Origin: JBJYKD01 sp049310025
GTDB taxonomy: Bacteria > Bacillota > Thermosediminibacteria > Thermosediminibacterales > Tepidanaerobacteraceae
Direction of reading: 5' to 3'
Assembly: GCF_049310025.1 (NCBI RefSeq)
Contig: NZ_JBJYKD010000019.1
Coordinates: forward strand, 1-57,593
DNA: 57,593 nucleotides
Shown here: in pieces, positions 26,231 through 34,988 of the stretch
Layout of the letters: each line of letters begins with the position of its first letter
Numbering within the stretch: position 1 is the stretch's first letter
Position numbers and translations under genes: made by a program
The notes under the pieces: model-generated
The model's database searches: none
What the model was told of the DNA's origin: nothing
What the model saw: only the letters and a program-made list of their open reading frames with translations

Positions 26231-27076
26231 TTAAAAGGCCGGCACCACTGAACCTTTATACTTTTCTTCGATGAATTTTTTAACTTCAGGAGAATTCAAA
26301 GCCTCAGCCAGTTTTTTAAGCTCGGGTCTTGATTCGTCGCCTTTGCGAACCGCCAGTATGTTGACATAGGGGGAATCCGCCGATTCGATGAAGAGAGCAT
26401 CTTTGGTGGGCACAAGTTTTGCCTCAAGGGCGTAGTTGGTATTGATTACCGCCGCATCCACGTCCTGCAGTACCCTCGGCAGAGTGGCGGCCTCCAGTTC
26501 TGATATTTTAACGTTTTTGGGGTTTTCGGCGATATCCCCCACGGTGGCTTTAATGCCGGTGCCTTCCTTTAATTTTATAACTCCGGCCGATTGCAGGAGC
26601 AACAGAGCTCTTCCACCGTTGGTGGCGTCGTTGGGTATGGCGATGGTGGCTCCCTCTTTCAGTTCACTGAGGTTTTTAATCTTTTTGGAATAAATTCCCA
26701 TAGGTTCGATATGGACTTTAGCGATATAAGTCAGGTCAAGATTGTGTTCTTTTGAGAAGTCTTCAAGATACGGAATATGCTGGAAATAATTAGCATCCAG
26801 TTCTTTCTCGGCCAGTTTGAGGTTGGGTTGCACATAATCCGTAAATTCTACAATATCCAGCTTGATTCCTTCTTTTTCGAGGATGGGTTTTACGACATTT
26901 AATATTTCGGCATGGGGTACCGGTGAAGCCCCTACTTTAATGGTTACGACCTTTGAGCCGCCGGAATTTTGGCTCTGAGATTGTTCGCCGGAGCTGGCTC
27001 CCTGCTTTGCGCCGCACCCTGCCACAAGAGCGGCGATAAGACCCAGTACCAAAACCAGAGTTAAAATCTTTCTCAC
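26231..27076 (-). CDS. metQ: Methionine ABC transporter substrate-binding lipoprotein
   Basis: A 281-residue NlpA/MetQ-family lipoprotein. The signal peptide ends in the lipobox LVAGC (Cys at about 21). The mature part has the usual VGASPVPHAEIL start, the FTDYVQPNLKLAEKELDANYFQH ligand region (here split by normal spacing) and the AIPNDATNGGRALLLLQ hinge. AGGAGG lies ahead of the ATG. Downstream of metI on the same strand, with a 118-base gap free of a terminator. Confidence 0.94.
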   Translation of the reverse strand: MRKILTLVLVLGLIAALVAGCGAKQGASSGEQSQSQNSGGSKVVTIKVGASPVPHAEILNVVKPILEKEGIKLDIVEFTDYVQPNLKLAEKELDANYFQHIPYLEDFSKEHNLDLTYIAKVHIEPMGIYSKKIKNLSELKEGATIAIPNDATNGGRALLLLQSAGVIKLKEGTGIKATVGDIAENPKNVKISELEAATLPRVLQDVDAAVINTNYALEAKLVPTKDALFIESADSPYVNILAVRKGDESRPELKKLAEALNSPEVKKFIEEKYKGSVVPAF

Positions 27077-27194
27077 ATAAATCTCCTCCTCGTTTTAAAC
27101 TAAAAGTTGATTTTGGTGTAGAGAATCAGTCTGCTGCCCGAGATGGCCAAAAGCACCCCTGAATCAAAGGGTCTTTTACACATAAGATGTTAAA

Positions 27195-27848
27195 TTACCG
27201 GTTTTTTGAAAGCCGGCTTACAAAGAAATCACCTATCATCTGGGTCAGCTGCACCATGACCACCAGGATTACCACGGTATACAGCATGATGTCAAGCATA
27301 AAGCGCTGATACCCGTATCTCACAGCCAGATCTCCCAGTCCACCACCTCCTATGACGCCTGCCATGGCGGAATATCCCACCAGATTTATGGTGGTTATGG
27401 TAATCCCCGCGGCTATTGAAGGCAGTGCCTCGGGGATCAGCACCCTGGTTATGATCTGAAAAGGCGAAGCTCCCATGGCCTGGGCCGCTTCTATGACGCC
27501 GCGGTTTACTTCCCTCAATGCCGTTTCGGTGAGCCTGCCCATAAAGGGAATGGCCGCCACCGAAAGGGGGACGATGGCTGCTGTAGTTCCTATCGCCTTT
27601 CCCACCAGAAGGCGCGTGAAAGGTATGAGGACTATTAACAGGATTATAAAGGGCACGGAACGAAATATGTTTACGATGGTGCCAAGTATTTTATTTAAAA
27701 GAATATTCTGCAGTATCTGGCCCCTGTCGGTCACCATCAGCAGTATGCCCAGAGGTATGCCAAAGACCGTTGCAATTAAAACCGACACCGCCACCATATA
27801 AATGGTCTGCCATGTGGAAACCAGCAGCAGGTTTAATGTTTCAGACAT
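27195..27848 (-). CDS. metI: Methionine ABC transporter permease
   Basis: A 217-residue MetI-type permease with five predicted membrane helices and the EAA loop segment GASPFQIITRVLIPEALPSI that contacts the ATPase. The ATG at 27848 has GGAGG at a spacing of 9, and both lie inside the last codons of metN; the genes overlap by 8 bases. The longer TTG start at 27854 is too close to the ribosome site. Confidence 0.94.
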   Translation of the reverse strand: MSETLNLLLVSTWQTIYMVAVSVLIATVFGIPLGILLMVTDRGQILQNILLNKILGTIVNIFRSVPFIILLIVLIPFTRLLVGKAIGTTAAIVPLSVAAIPFMGRLTETALREVNRGVIEAAQAMGASPFQIITRVLIPEALPSIAAGITITTINLVGYSAMAGVIGGGGLGDLAVRYGYQRFMLDIMLYTVVILVVMVQLTQMIGDFFVSRLSKNR

Positions 27849-28875
27849 TTTCAATCACCTCCACATTGAGCCCCAGCCCTTTAAGGTATTCAAAAGCCTC
27901 GGCGGTCCCGCCGTTCTTTCCCCTCAGTTCTACCACAAGAGTGCCGTAGGGGGTGTCCTGGATGTGGTCGATGTTGCCATACAGTATGTTGACGTCCACA
28001 TCAAATTTTCTTACGATGCTGGATATGACGGGCTGGGCGGTAATCTCGCCGAAAAAGCCGATTTTGACGATTTTCCCTTCCAGGTGCCCGTGGTCGAGGT
28101 TCCTTATCCTGTCTTTTAGCTCTTCGGGAAGTTCCGATAGAGTTATGGATTTCAAAAAATTGCGGGCGGTTTCAGTCCTGGGGTTTGAAAATACTTCCAG
28201 GAGGGGCCCCTGTTCCACCACGCGGCTTTTCTCGATGACCGCCACCGTGCGGCAGATCTGCTTGATGACGTTCATCTCGTGAGTTATCAGCACTATGGTG
28301 ATTCCCAGTTGCTTGTTGATGTCCCTCAGAAGGCTCAAAATGGACAGAGTCGTCTGTGGGTCCAGGGCCGAAGTGGCCTCGTCGCACAACAGGACCTTTG
28401 GATCGTTGGCCAGGGCCCTGGCAATACCCACCCTCTGCTTCTGGCCGCCCGAAAGCTGAGAGGGATAGCTGTCGGCCTTGTCGGAAAGTCCCACAAGGTC
28501 TAAAAGATTTTCCACTTTTTCATTGATTGTCTTTCTGTCCAGACCCGCAATCTCCAGGGGAAATGCGACATTGCCCCTGACGGTCCTGGAAGAAAGCAGG
28601 TTAAAATGCTGAAATATCATGCCTATTTTTTTTCGCATTTCCTTTAGTTCATTGGGAGTAAGGGTGGTCATTTCAACACCGTCTATCTCTATGGAGCCGG
28701 AGGTGGGCTTTTCAAGCATGTTGATGCAGCGGAGAAGGGTGCTTTTCCCGGCGCCGCTGAGGCCGATGACACCGAAAATATCGCCCTTTTTTATATCCAG
28801 GTTAACGCCGTCCAGCGCCTTGATATCCCCCGAATCCGAATGATATATCTTCGTGAGATTTCTGATGTGGATCAC
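27841..28875 (-). CDS. metN: Methionine ABC transporter ATP-binding protein
   Basis: A 344-residue ABC ATPase with Walker A GLSGAGKSTL, signature LSGGQKQRVGIARAL and Walker B VLLCDEATSALD. A C-terminal NIL (ACT-like) regulatory domain (about 265-344) in this family binds methionine and inhibits transport. I choose the GTG at 28875 because GGAGG lies 7 bases upstream; the open frame reaches back to 28896 through the ribosome site itself. First gene of an operon under a SAM riboswitch. Confidence 0.95.
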   Translation of the reverse strand: MIHIRNLTKIYHSDSGDIKALDGVNLDIKKGDIFGVIGLSGAGKSTLLRCINMLEKPTSGSIEIDGVEMTTLTPNELKEMRKKIGMIFQHFNLLSSRTVRGNVAFPLEIAGLDRKTINEKVENLLDLVGLSDKADSYPSQLSGGQKQRVGIARALANDPKVLLCDEATSALDPQTTLSILSLLRDINKQLGITIVLITHEMNVIKQICRTVAVIEKSRVVEQGPLLEVFSNPRTETARNFLKSITLSELPEELKDRIRNLDHGHLEGKIVKIGFFGEITAQPVISSIVRKFDVDVNILYGNIDHIQDTPYGTLVVELRGKNGGTAEAFEYLKGLGLNVEVIENV

Positions 28876-28905
28876 CGAAGACCCTCCTTTTGCCAAAATA
28901 AAAAT

Positions 28906-28935
28906 AAAAAAACCCCTTCTGACAACACGAAGAGG
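28906..28935 (-). terminator. S-box-controlled terminator before metN
   Basis: On the minus strand CCTCTTC (28935-28929) pairs with GAAGGGG (28919-28913), then TTTTTTT. It lies between the SAM riboswitch and the metN ribosome site and should form when SAM is bound. Confidence 0.88.
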
Positions 28936-28942
28936 CTTTCAA

Positions 28943-29076
28943 GAATCCTCTCATCTGTCAGAACACAGCGTTCTGCAGGAATTAGCACCGCTGCAGCCGC
29001 GGCTTTCGTCGACCGCCGGCTGCCGGTTGCCGGGCGTCATCGGGCCAGTCCCTCAGCCTGCTCTTGATAAGAGTTC
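28943..29076 (-). ncRNA. SAM-I (S-box) riboswitch of the met operon
   Basis: Read on the minus strand, the canonical order is present: CTCTTATCAAGAGCAGG, TGAGGGACTGGCCCGATGA, CGCCCGGCAACC, a long variable P3 arm, GGTGCTAATTCC, TGCAGAACG-type P4 and the closing GATGAGAGGATTC. The kink-turn, SAM-binding core and P1 are all recognisable. Confidence 0.96.
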
Positions 29077-29104
29077 TTCCGCATATTCACTTTGGTTGCT
29101 TAAA

Positions 29105-29133
29105 ATATTAGCATGGTTTTTTTTGTTTGTCAA
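29105..29133 (-). promoter_or_regulatory. Sigma-A promoter of the metNIQ-racemase operon
   Basis: On the minus strand TTGACA (29133-29128), 17-base spacer, TAATAT (29110-29105). Transcription would start about 20 bases before the S-box riboswitch. Confidence 0.85.
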
Positions 29134-29158
29134 TAGGCAGATCAATACACAACCGGGG

Positions 29159-29187
29159 TTTAAATAGATCCGGGTATGGTGTATAAT
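29159..29187 (+). promoter_or_regulatory. Possible promoter of the ABC-class ATPase gene
   Basis: TTTAAA (29159-29164), 17-base spacer, TATAAT (29182-29187). The -10 box is perfect and the -35 box weak. Confidence 0.5.
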
Positions 29188-29240
29188 ATTACCATAAAGC
29201 TTTAGATATTTGCACCGCTTTTAGTTGGAGGAAAGTTGAG

Positions 29241-30950
29241 ATGAAGTATAAGGACGACTTGAAAAAAGTACTGGACAGAATCGACGGAAAGGGATATAAA
29301 GCTTACAAGGAGATACAGGGCGAATACGACTTCGGATACTTTAACCTGTATATCGACCACGTCCAGGGGGATCCTTTTGCCGCTCCATCCAGGATAAGAG
29401 TAAGGGTGGATATGAAAACCGCAGGCATCGACGAGCGGCTGTATAAGACACCGGCAAGGACCACGGCGCTGGAGGATTTCCTGGCAAGGGAAGCGGCGGA
29501 TTTCATCCGGACGCTGCCGCGGGTGAGCGGCACCGGCAAAAGCGGGGAGATTTATATAGACAGGGGCAACCAGGAGATTTTAAAGCGGACCGCGGTAATT
29601 GTGAAAAAAGACTACGTGGAGGCCAGGCTGAGCGTGGGTTTACCCGCCTTTGGCCGGCGCATTAACGGGAGGGGAGCGGCTGCGCTGTTGTTGGAGTACC
29701 TGCCTCAAATAGTAGACAGGGCCCTTTTATTTAAAAGCATAGATGGAAAAACGGCGGGAAAGTGGGTGGAACTCTTCGAAGACCAGGAATATCTCAGGGA
29801 AAGACTCAAGAAAAGCGGCCTTGTGGCCTTTGTGGCCGACGGCTCAATTTTGCCCAGGGAAAGCGGCATAAGCGACAGGCCCATGAGGGGCGGTAAGGTG
29901 GTGCCCTTCAAATCCCCGGAGAGCCTCAGGGTGACTTTCAACCTGCCAAACTCGGGAGTAATAACAGGCATGGGCATACCGGCCGGCGTTACCCTCATAG
30001 TGGGAGGCGGGTACCACGGCAAGACCACCCTGCTTTCCGCCTTGCAGCGAGGCGTTTACAACCACATACCGGGGGATGGCAGGGAATTCGTAGTGACGGT
30101 GGAAGATGCGGTGAAAATAAGGGCCGAAGACGGCCGCCGGGTGGAAAAAGTGGACATCAGCCCGTTTATTTCCAACCTGCCCGACGGCCAGGATACCGTG
30201 AGGTTCTCCACGGAAAACGCCAGCGGCAGCACATCCCAGGCGGCCAACATAATGGAGGCCGTTGAAATAGGCACCAGTCTGCTGCTCCTGGACGAGGATA
30301 CATCGGCCACTAATTTCATGATAAGAGACGCCCGGATGCAAAAACTGGTATCAAAGGACAAGGAGCCCATAACCCCGTTTATAGACAGGGTACGCCAATT
30401 GTACGAACAAATGGGCATCTCTACGGTTCTTGTCATGGGCGGGAGCGGCGATTACTTTGATGTGGCCGACTGCGTTATAAAGATGCAGGACTATATCCCC
30501 TGCGATGTTACCGTTGAGGCTAAAAGGATAGCGGCGGAATTCAAGACGCACAGGCAGGTGGAAATAGGCCGAAGGCCGATTTCCGTAACCCCGCGAATAA
30601 TTATGAAAGAGGGGCTTGAGCTCAGGGAGAAGAAAAAGGTCAGGACCAGGGATATCGACACTCTGCAGTACGGCAGGGAGAACATAGAGCTCGACTACGT
30701 GGAACAGCTGGTGGACAGGAGCCAGACCGCTGCGGTGGGAGAAATTATAAGGTACGCGGCCGCAAAATACGTTGACGGCAGGCGGAGTTTAAAGGAAATA
30801 GTATTGAAGGTTTTTGATGATATTGAAAAATACGGCCTTGATGTGGTTTCGCTCTTTGCCGGAAAGCATCCGGGGAATCTGGCACTCCCGAGGCCTCAGG
30901 AAGTGGCGGCGGGGCTCAACAGGCTCAGGACTTTGAAAGTTAAAGGTTGA
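29241..30950 (+). CDS. Predicted ATPase of the ABC class (COG3044-like)
   Basis: A 569-residue soluble protein with a P-loop in GGGYHGKTTLLSAL (about residue 258), a serine-rich signature-like region (ENASGSTSQAANIMEA) and Walker B LLLLDEDTSATNFM. This layout matches the ABC-ATPase domain family PF09818, whose members are not fused to or next to permeases and have no established function. The N-terminal part (1-220) is family-specific. GGAGG lies ahead of the ATG. It is divergent from the met operon and followed within 31 bases by the YjbQ-family gene. Confidence 0.85.
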   Translation: MKYKDDLKKVLDRIDGKGYKAYKEIQGEYDFGYFNLYIDHVQGDPFAAPSRIRVRVDMKTAGIDERLYKTPARTTALEDFLAREAADFIRTLPRVSGTGKSGEIYIDRGNQEILKRTAVIVKKDYVEARLSVGLPAFGRRINGRGAAALLLEYLPQIVDRALLFKSIDGKTAGKWVELFEDQEYLRERLKKSGLVAFVADGSILPRESGISDRPMRGGKVVPFKSPESLRVTFNLPNSGVITGMGIPAGVTLIVGGGYHGKTTLLSALQRGVYNHIPGDGREFVVTVEDAVKIRAEDGRRVEKVDISPFISNLPDGQDTVRFSTENASGSTSQAANIMEAVEIGTSLLLLDEDTSATNFMIRDARMQKLVSKDKEPITPFIDRVRQLYEQMGISTVLVMGGSGDYFDVADCVIKMQDYIPCDVTVEAKRIAAEFKTHRQVEIGRRPISVTPRIIMKEGLELREKKKVRTRDIDTLQYGRENIELDYVEQLVDRSQTAAVGEIIRYAAAKYVDGRRSLKEIVLKVFDDIEKYGLDVVSLFAGKHPGNLALPRPQEVAAGLNRLRTLKVKG

Positions 30951-30980
30951 TACAGGCGGATTGAAAAGGGGGGAATATGT

Positions 30981-31379
30981 TTGTTTACTTTTACATTGGA
31001 GACGAATTCGAAAAACGAGATGGTGGATATCACGCCTCTGGTTAAACAGGCTGTCAGAGACTCAAAAATTGAGGAGGGACTCTGCTGTGTTTTCGTGCCC
31101 CACACCACCGCCGGGGTAATCATCAACGAAAACGCCGACCGCGATGTAAAAGCGGATATTATTGGGGCATTGAGCAGGCTTGTCCCGGCCAGCGGGGATT
31201 ACAGACATATGGAGGGGAACTCCGACGCCCATATTAAGTCCTGCCTGGTAGGAAATTCGATAACCGTTCCCGTGGAGGGTGGTGTGCCTGCTCTGGGCAC
31301 CTGGCAGGGGATATATTTTTGCGAATTCGATGGCCCACGGAAGAGAAAAGTCCTGATAAAAATTATTAAAAGCGTATAG
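30981..31379 (+). CDS. YjbQ/UPF0047 family protein
   Basis: A compact 132-residue protein of the UPF0047 family, trimeric in known structures. The characteristic VPHTTAGVIINENAD and GTWQGIYFCEFDGPR segments provide a conserved His/Asp/Glu cluster. Some members have thiamine-phosphate-synthase-like activity in vitro; the physiological role is unclear. The start is TTG at 30981 with a GGGGGGAA site upstream. An ATG four bases earlier is in another frame and leads nowhere. Confidence 0.9.
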   Translation: MFTFTLETNSKNEMVDITPLVKQAVRDSKIEEGLCCVFVPHTTAGVIINENADRDVKADIIGALSRLVPASGDYRHMEGNSDAHIKSCLVGNSITVPVEGGVPALGTWQGIYFCEFDGPRKRKVLIKIIKSV

Positions 31380-31422
31380 CGTAGAGATCAAAATTTTAAA
31401 AGACAGTGCGAGGAGGAAGAAA

Positions 31423-32175
31423 ATGAAAATTGTAAGATTCAAGCATGGCACTGACGTGAAATACGGCGTCGTGGAATCTGGAAATGTGCAGGAAATCAAT
31501 GGGGATATTTTTGCGGAAATACACAAAGGGAAAAACGTATACGGCCTGGCCGATGTGAGGTTGCTTTCGCCGGTGGAGCCGTCCAAAGTCGTGTGCGTGG
31601 GAAAAAATTACAGGGAGCACGCTTTTGAAATGGGCGAAGAGGTACCCGAAGAACCGGTGATTTTTCTGAAACCGCCCACTGCGGTAATAGGGCCGGAGGA
31701 GGGCATCTTATGCCCCGAGATGTCGTCCAGGGTGGATTATGAAGGCGAACTGGCCGTGGTCATCAGGAACAAGTGCAGAAATGTGCCGCCGCAGGACGTC
31801 CGCCGCCACATCCTGGGGTACACCTGCGGCAACGACGTTACTGCCAGAGACCTGCAGAAAAAAGACGGTCAGTGGACCAGGGCAAAGTCCTTTGACACCT
31901 TCTGCCCGCTGGGACCGTGGATAGAGACCGAATTAGACCCGGAAGACCTGAAGATACAGACTTTTTTAAACGGCGAGCTCAGACAGAGCTCCACCACAAA
32001 AATGATGATTACTCCGGTTTATGAACTCGTAAGCTTTATTTCGAGGATTATGACCCTCCTGCCCGGCGATGTGATTATGACCGGAACGCCTGAGGGTATC
32101 GGGCCCATGCGGAGGGGCGATGTGGTTGAGGTTGAAATTGAAGGCATAGGAAAATTAAAAAACCGTGTTTTTTAG
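31423..32175 (+). CDS. Fumarylacetoacetate hydrolase (FAH) family protein
   Basis: A 250-residue protein of the FAH superfamily, which covers hydrolases, decarboxylases and isomerases of beta-keto acid-type compounds. Typical motifs: CVGKNYREHAFEMG, PEEPVIFLKPPTAVIGP, the metal ligands in RVDYEGELAVV, GYTCGNDVTARDLQ and a C-terminal GDVIMTGTPEGIGP. GAGGAGG precedes the ATG. The sequence alone does not give the substrate; oxaloacetate tautomerase or acylpyruvase activity is common in this subgroup. Confidence 0.92.
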   Translation: MKIVRFKHGTDVKYGVVESGNVQEINGDIFAEIHKGKNVYGLADVRLLSPVEPSKVVCVGKNYREHAFEMGEEVPEEPVIFLKPPTAVIGPEEGILCPEMSSRVDYEGELAVVIRNKCRNVPPQDVRRHILGYTCGNDVTARDLQKKDGQWTRAKSFDTFCPLGPWIETELDPEDLKIQTFLNGELRQSSTTKMMITPVYELVSFISRIMTLLPGDVIMTGTPEGIGPMRRGDVVEVEIEGIGKLKNRVF

Positions 32176-32314
32176 CCTCGATTTCGCGCTTTTCTCTGTA
32201 TAAGGATGGCGCAGTCGTGGCATAATATAAATAGAAAATTTGAAGAGAAATGGAGAAAAATGGATGTAGAAAGGAATTTTTCGAAAAATATATCTTTTTT
32301 ATAACTTTATGCAC

Positions 32315-32343
32315 TTGAACAAATTTTTATCGTATAGTATAAT
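32315..32343 (+). promoter_or_regulatory. Sigma-A promoter of the small 65-residue protein gene
   Basis: TTGAAC (32315-32320), 17-base spacer, TATAAT (32338-32343). The leader is about 85 nt. Confidence 0.8.
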
Positions 32344-32434
32344 GTTTGTGAAAGAACTAACAGACTTATAACATATGCCCTCATTTTTTTATACCAATTT
32401 ATTTTGAAAAATACGCAGAAAAGGAGGGAAAAAA

Positions 32435-32632
32435 ATGACCAGGAATGAGTACCTAGACCGAGAAAGAGACATGCTTTTGAAGGCTTATATGACGGCCGGC
32501 GAAGAGGAAAAGCGGGAGATAATGTTAAAGATAATGAACATAGATGCTCAGGCCGGCGACAAGGATACCTACGGAAGAAAATCGAATGGTTTCTTTACCC
32601 GCCGTAGAAATAAAATCATTTACATGAACTAA
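32435..32632 (+). CDS. Small hypothetical protein, 65 residues
   Basis: A short but well-supported gene: consensus promoter, AAGGAGGG ribosome site 6-7 bases ahead of the ATG, and a perfect terminator starting at its stop codon. The protein is highly charged and predicted helical in residues 1-40 (two Glu/Lys-rich helices), with a basic C-terminal tail (FFTRRRNK). No membrane segment or family recognised. The expression signals suggest an abundant monocistronic product. Confidence 0.78.
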   Translation: MTRNEYLDRERDMLLKAYMTAGEEEKREIMLKIMNIDAQAGDKDTYGRKSNGFFTRRRNKIIYMN

Positions 32633-32660
32633 AAAAACCGGGGCCCTCCCGGTTTTTTTA
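32631..32660 (+). terminator. Intrinsic terminator of the 65-residue protein gene
   Basis: A perfect 12-base A/T-plus-GC stem (AAAAAAACCGGG with CCCGGTTTTTTT) with a 5-base loop. Its 5' arm overlaps the stop codon. Confidence 0.92.
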
Positions 32661-32771
32661 GTTTCATCGATATTTTGGCTGATGGAGTTTCGGCTGATAC
32701 AGCCGCTTCACCCTGCAGTGAGTCGGGATGCGGCAAAGGATAAAAGGATAGATAATTAACACCGGGTTTTG

Positions 32772-32785
32772 CGAACAATTTTTCG
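32772..32785. promoter_or_regulatory. LexA (DinR)-like box upstream of uvrB
   Basis: CGAAC-AATT-TTTCG differs at one position from the Gram-positive LexA consensus CGAAC-N4-GTTCG. It lies about 9 bases upstream of the proposed -35 box of uvrB, a classical SOS gene. Confidence 0.6.
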
Positions 32786-32793
32786 GTTTTGTC

Positions 32794-32822
32794 TTTTCAC
32801 GGTAAATGATATATGTTATAAT
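32794..32822 (+). promoter_or_regulatory. Probable uvrB promoter
   Basis: TATAAT at 32817-32822 preceded, after 17 bases, by a weak -35 box TTTTCA. A weak -35 box is common for regulated SOS promoters. Confidence 0.55.
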
Positions 32823-32856
32823 GCTGAGAAGAGACCAAAAGGGAGAAGGTGTTTGT

Positions 32857-34887
32857 ATGGGAGAATTTCGGGTGATTTCCGAATTTGTCCCGCGAGGCGA
32901 TCAGCCGAAAGCCATTAGAGAATTGAGCGAAGGGATAAAAAAGGGATATAAATTCCAGACGCTGCTCGGGGCCACAGGTACAGGGAAGACTTTTACCATG
33001 GCTCATCTCATTCAGGAAGTCCAGAAACCCACTCTGGTCATAGCCCACAACAAAACCCTGGCCGGACAGCTGTGCAGCGAGCTGAAGGAGTTTTTGCCGA
33101 ACAACGCCGTCGAATACTTTGTGAGTTATTACGATTACTATCAGCCCGAAGCTTATATTCCCCAGACGGACACCTATATCGAAAAAGACGCCTCCATTAA
33201 TGACGAAATAGACAAGCTGAGACACTCCGCCACCGCCGCCCTGTTTGAGCGCAGGGATGTGGTAATTGTCGCCAGCGTGTCGTGCATATACAGCCTGGGC
33301 TCTCCCGTGGACTATGAAAACCAGGTCATATCCCTCAGGACCGGCATGGAACGGGAAAGAGACGAGGTTGTGAGAAAATTGATAGACATACAGTACAGCC
33401 GCAACGAATACGATTTTCAACGGGGCACCTTCCGCATCAGAGGCGACATTCTGGAAATATACCCGGCTTCTTTTACGGAAAGGGCTATTCGGGTAGAATT
33501 TTTTGGGGATACTATAGACCGGATCACCGAAGTCGATACCCTGACCGGGGAAGTAGTCGGCGAAAGAAACCATGTTTCCATATTTCCCGCATCCCATTAC
33601 GCCACGCCCAGAGAAAAAATAGAAGCGGCCATAAAATCCATTCAGCAGGAACTTAAGGAACGCCTGGAAGAACTTCAAAGCCAGGGCAAGGTACTGGAAG
33701 CCGAACGCCTAAAACAGAGGACTTGCTACGATATAGAAATGCTGCGGGAAATGGGTTACTGTAAAGGCATAGAAAACTATTCCAGGCACCTCACCGGCAG
33801 AAAGCCCGGAGAGGCGCCTTTTACCCTGCTCGACTATTTCCCGAAAGATTATCTGATAATAATTGATGAATCCCATGTAACCCTGCCTCAACTCCACGCC
33901 ATGTGGGCCGGGGACAGGTCCCGGAAGGAGGCCCTGGTAGAACACGGCTTCCGCCTCCCGTCGGCTTTTGACAACAGGCCACTCACCTTTGAAGAATTTG
34001 AGGAGCGCATAAACCAGGTGGTCTTCCTATCCGCCACCCCCGGCCCTTATGAACTCGAGAAGAGCGCCCAGGTGGTGGAACAGATAATAAGGCCCACCGG
34101 TCTGGTGGACCCCGAGGTAGAGGTAAGGCCCGTAAAAGGCCAGATCGACGACCTGATATCGGAAATAAAGAAGAGGGCGGAGAAAGATCAGCGGGTATTG
34201 GTTACCACCCTCACTAAGAAGATGGCCGAAGACCTGACCGATTACCTCAAGGAATCGGGAATCAGGGTGAGGTACCTGCATTCCGAAATCCATACCCTGG
34301 AACGACTGCAGATACTCAGGGATTTGAGGCTCGGTAAATTTGATTGTCTGGTGGGCATCAACCTCTTGAGAGAGGGCCTGGATCTGCCGGAAGTTTCGCT
34401 GGTGGCCATACTGGACGCGGATAAAGAGGGGTTCCTGCGTTCGGAGACATCGCTTATCCAGACCATTGGAAGGGCGGCCAGGAATGTGGAAGGCAAGGTC
34501 ATCATGTACGCCGACACCATCACCGAGTCCATGGCCAGAGCCATCAATGAAACCAACCGCCGGCGGAAGATACAGATGGATTACAACAAAAAGCACGGCA
34601 TAGTGCCTCAAACCGTAAAAAAGGCCGTCAGGGATGTAATTGAAGCCACAAAAGTGGCCGAAGACCGTGGCGAATACCTGCCGGAAAAAGATGTTACAAG
34701 GATGAGTAAGAAAGAGCTCAAAGCCTATATAGAAAAACTTGAAAAAGAGATGAAAGAGGCTGCCAGGAACCTTGAGTTTGAAAAAGCTGCGAGGCTCAGA
34801 GATCTGATTTTTGAACTGAAGGCCGAAGCTTTCAGCGTGGTGAAAAAGATAGACGCCATGAAGGCATCGTCTGTGAAAAGAGCGTAA
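32857..34887 (+). CDS. uvrB: Excinuclease ABC subunit B
   Basis: A 676-residue helicase-like damage-verification subunit of nucleotide excision repair. Walker A GATGTGKTFTMAH, the beta-hairpin region YYDYYQPEAYIP, DESHVTLPQ (motif II), the helicase motifs GLDLPEVSLVAI and QTIGRAARN, and a C-terminal UVR coiled-coil (residues about 625-660) that binds UvrC or UvrA. The ATG at 32857 follows GGGAGAAGG; the frame runs 17 codons further upstream across the -10 region, so those are not coding. uvrA follows after 101 bases. Confidence 0.97.
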   Translation: MGEFRVISEFVPRGDQPKAIRELSEGIKKGYKFQTLLGATGTGKTFTMAHLIQEVQKPTLVIAHNKTLAGQLCSELKEFLPNNAVEYFVSYYDYYQPEAYIPQTDTYIEKDASINDEIDKLRHSATAALFERRDVVIVASVSCIYSLGSPVDYENQVISLRTGMERERDEVVRKLIDIQYSRNEYDFQRGTFRIRGDILEIYPASFTERAIRVEFFGDTIDRITEVDTLTGEVVGERNHVSIFPASHYATPREKIEAAIKSIQQELKERLEELQSQGKVLEAERLKQRTCYDIEMLREMGYCKGIENYSRHLTGRKPGEAPFTLLDYFPKDYLIIIDESHVTLPQLHAMWAGDRSRKEALVEHGFRLPSAFDNRPLTFEEFEERINQVVFLSATPGPYELEKSAQVVEQIIRPTGLVDPEVEVRPVKGQIDDLISEIKKRAEKDQRVLVTTLTKKMAEDLTDYLKESGIRVRYLHSEIHTLERLQILRDLRLGKFDCLVGINLLREGLDLPEVSLVAILDADKEGFLRSETSLIQTIGRAARNVEGKVIMYADTITESMARAINETNRRRKIQMDYNKKHGIVPQTVKKAVRDVIEATKVAEDRGEYLPEKDVTRMSKKELKAYIEKLEKEMKEAARNLEFEKAARLRDLIFELKAEAFSVVKKIDAMKASSVKRA

Positions 34888-34988
34888 CAGGGCGTTGATA
34901 AAAAGTTAGGAACAAACTTCATTGATGACTGTACGCATTTCAAAGTAAATCTTTTTGGCATGCTGAGTAAAAAGCGAGAGTGATGTAA

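Noticed and set aside
32797..33678. Minus-strand frame of 293 codons
   Set aside because: Shadow of uvrB, whose motifs are complete on the plus strand.
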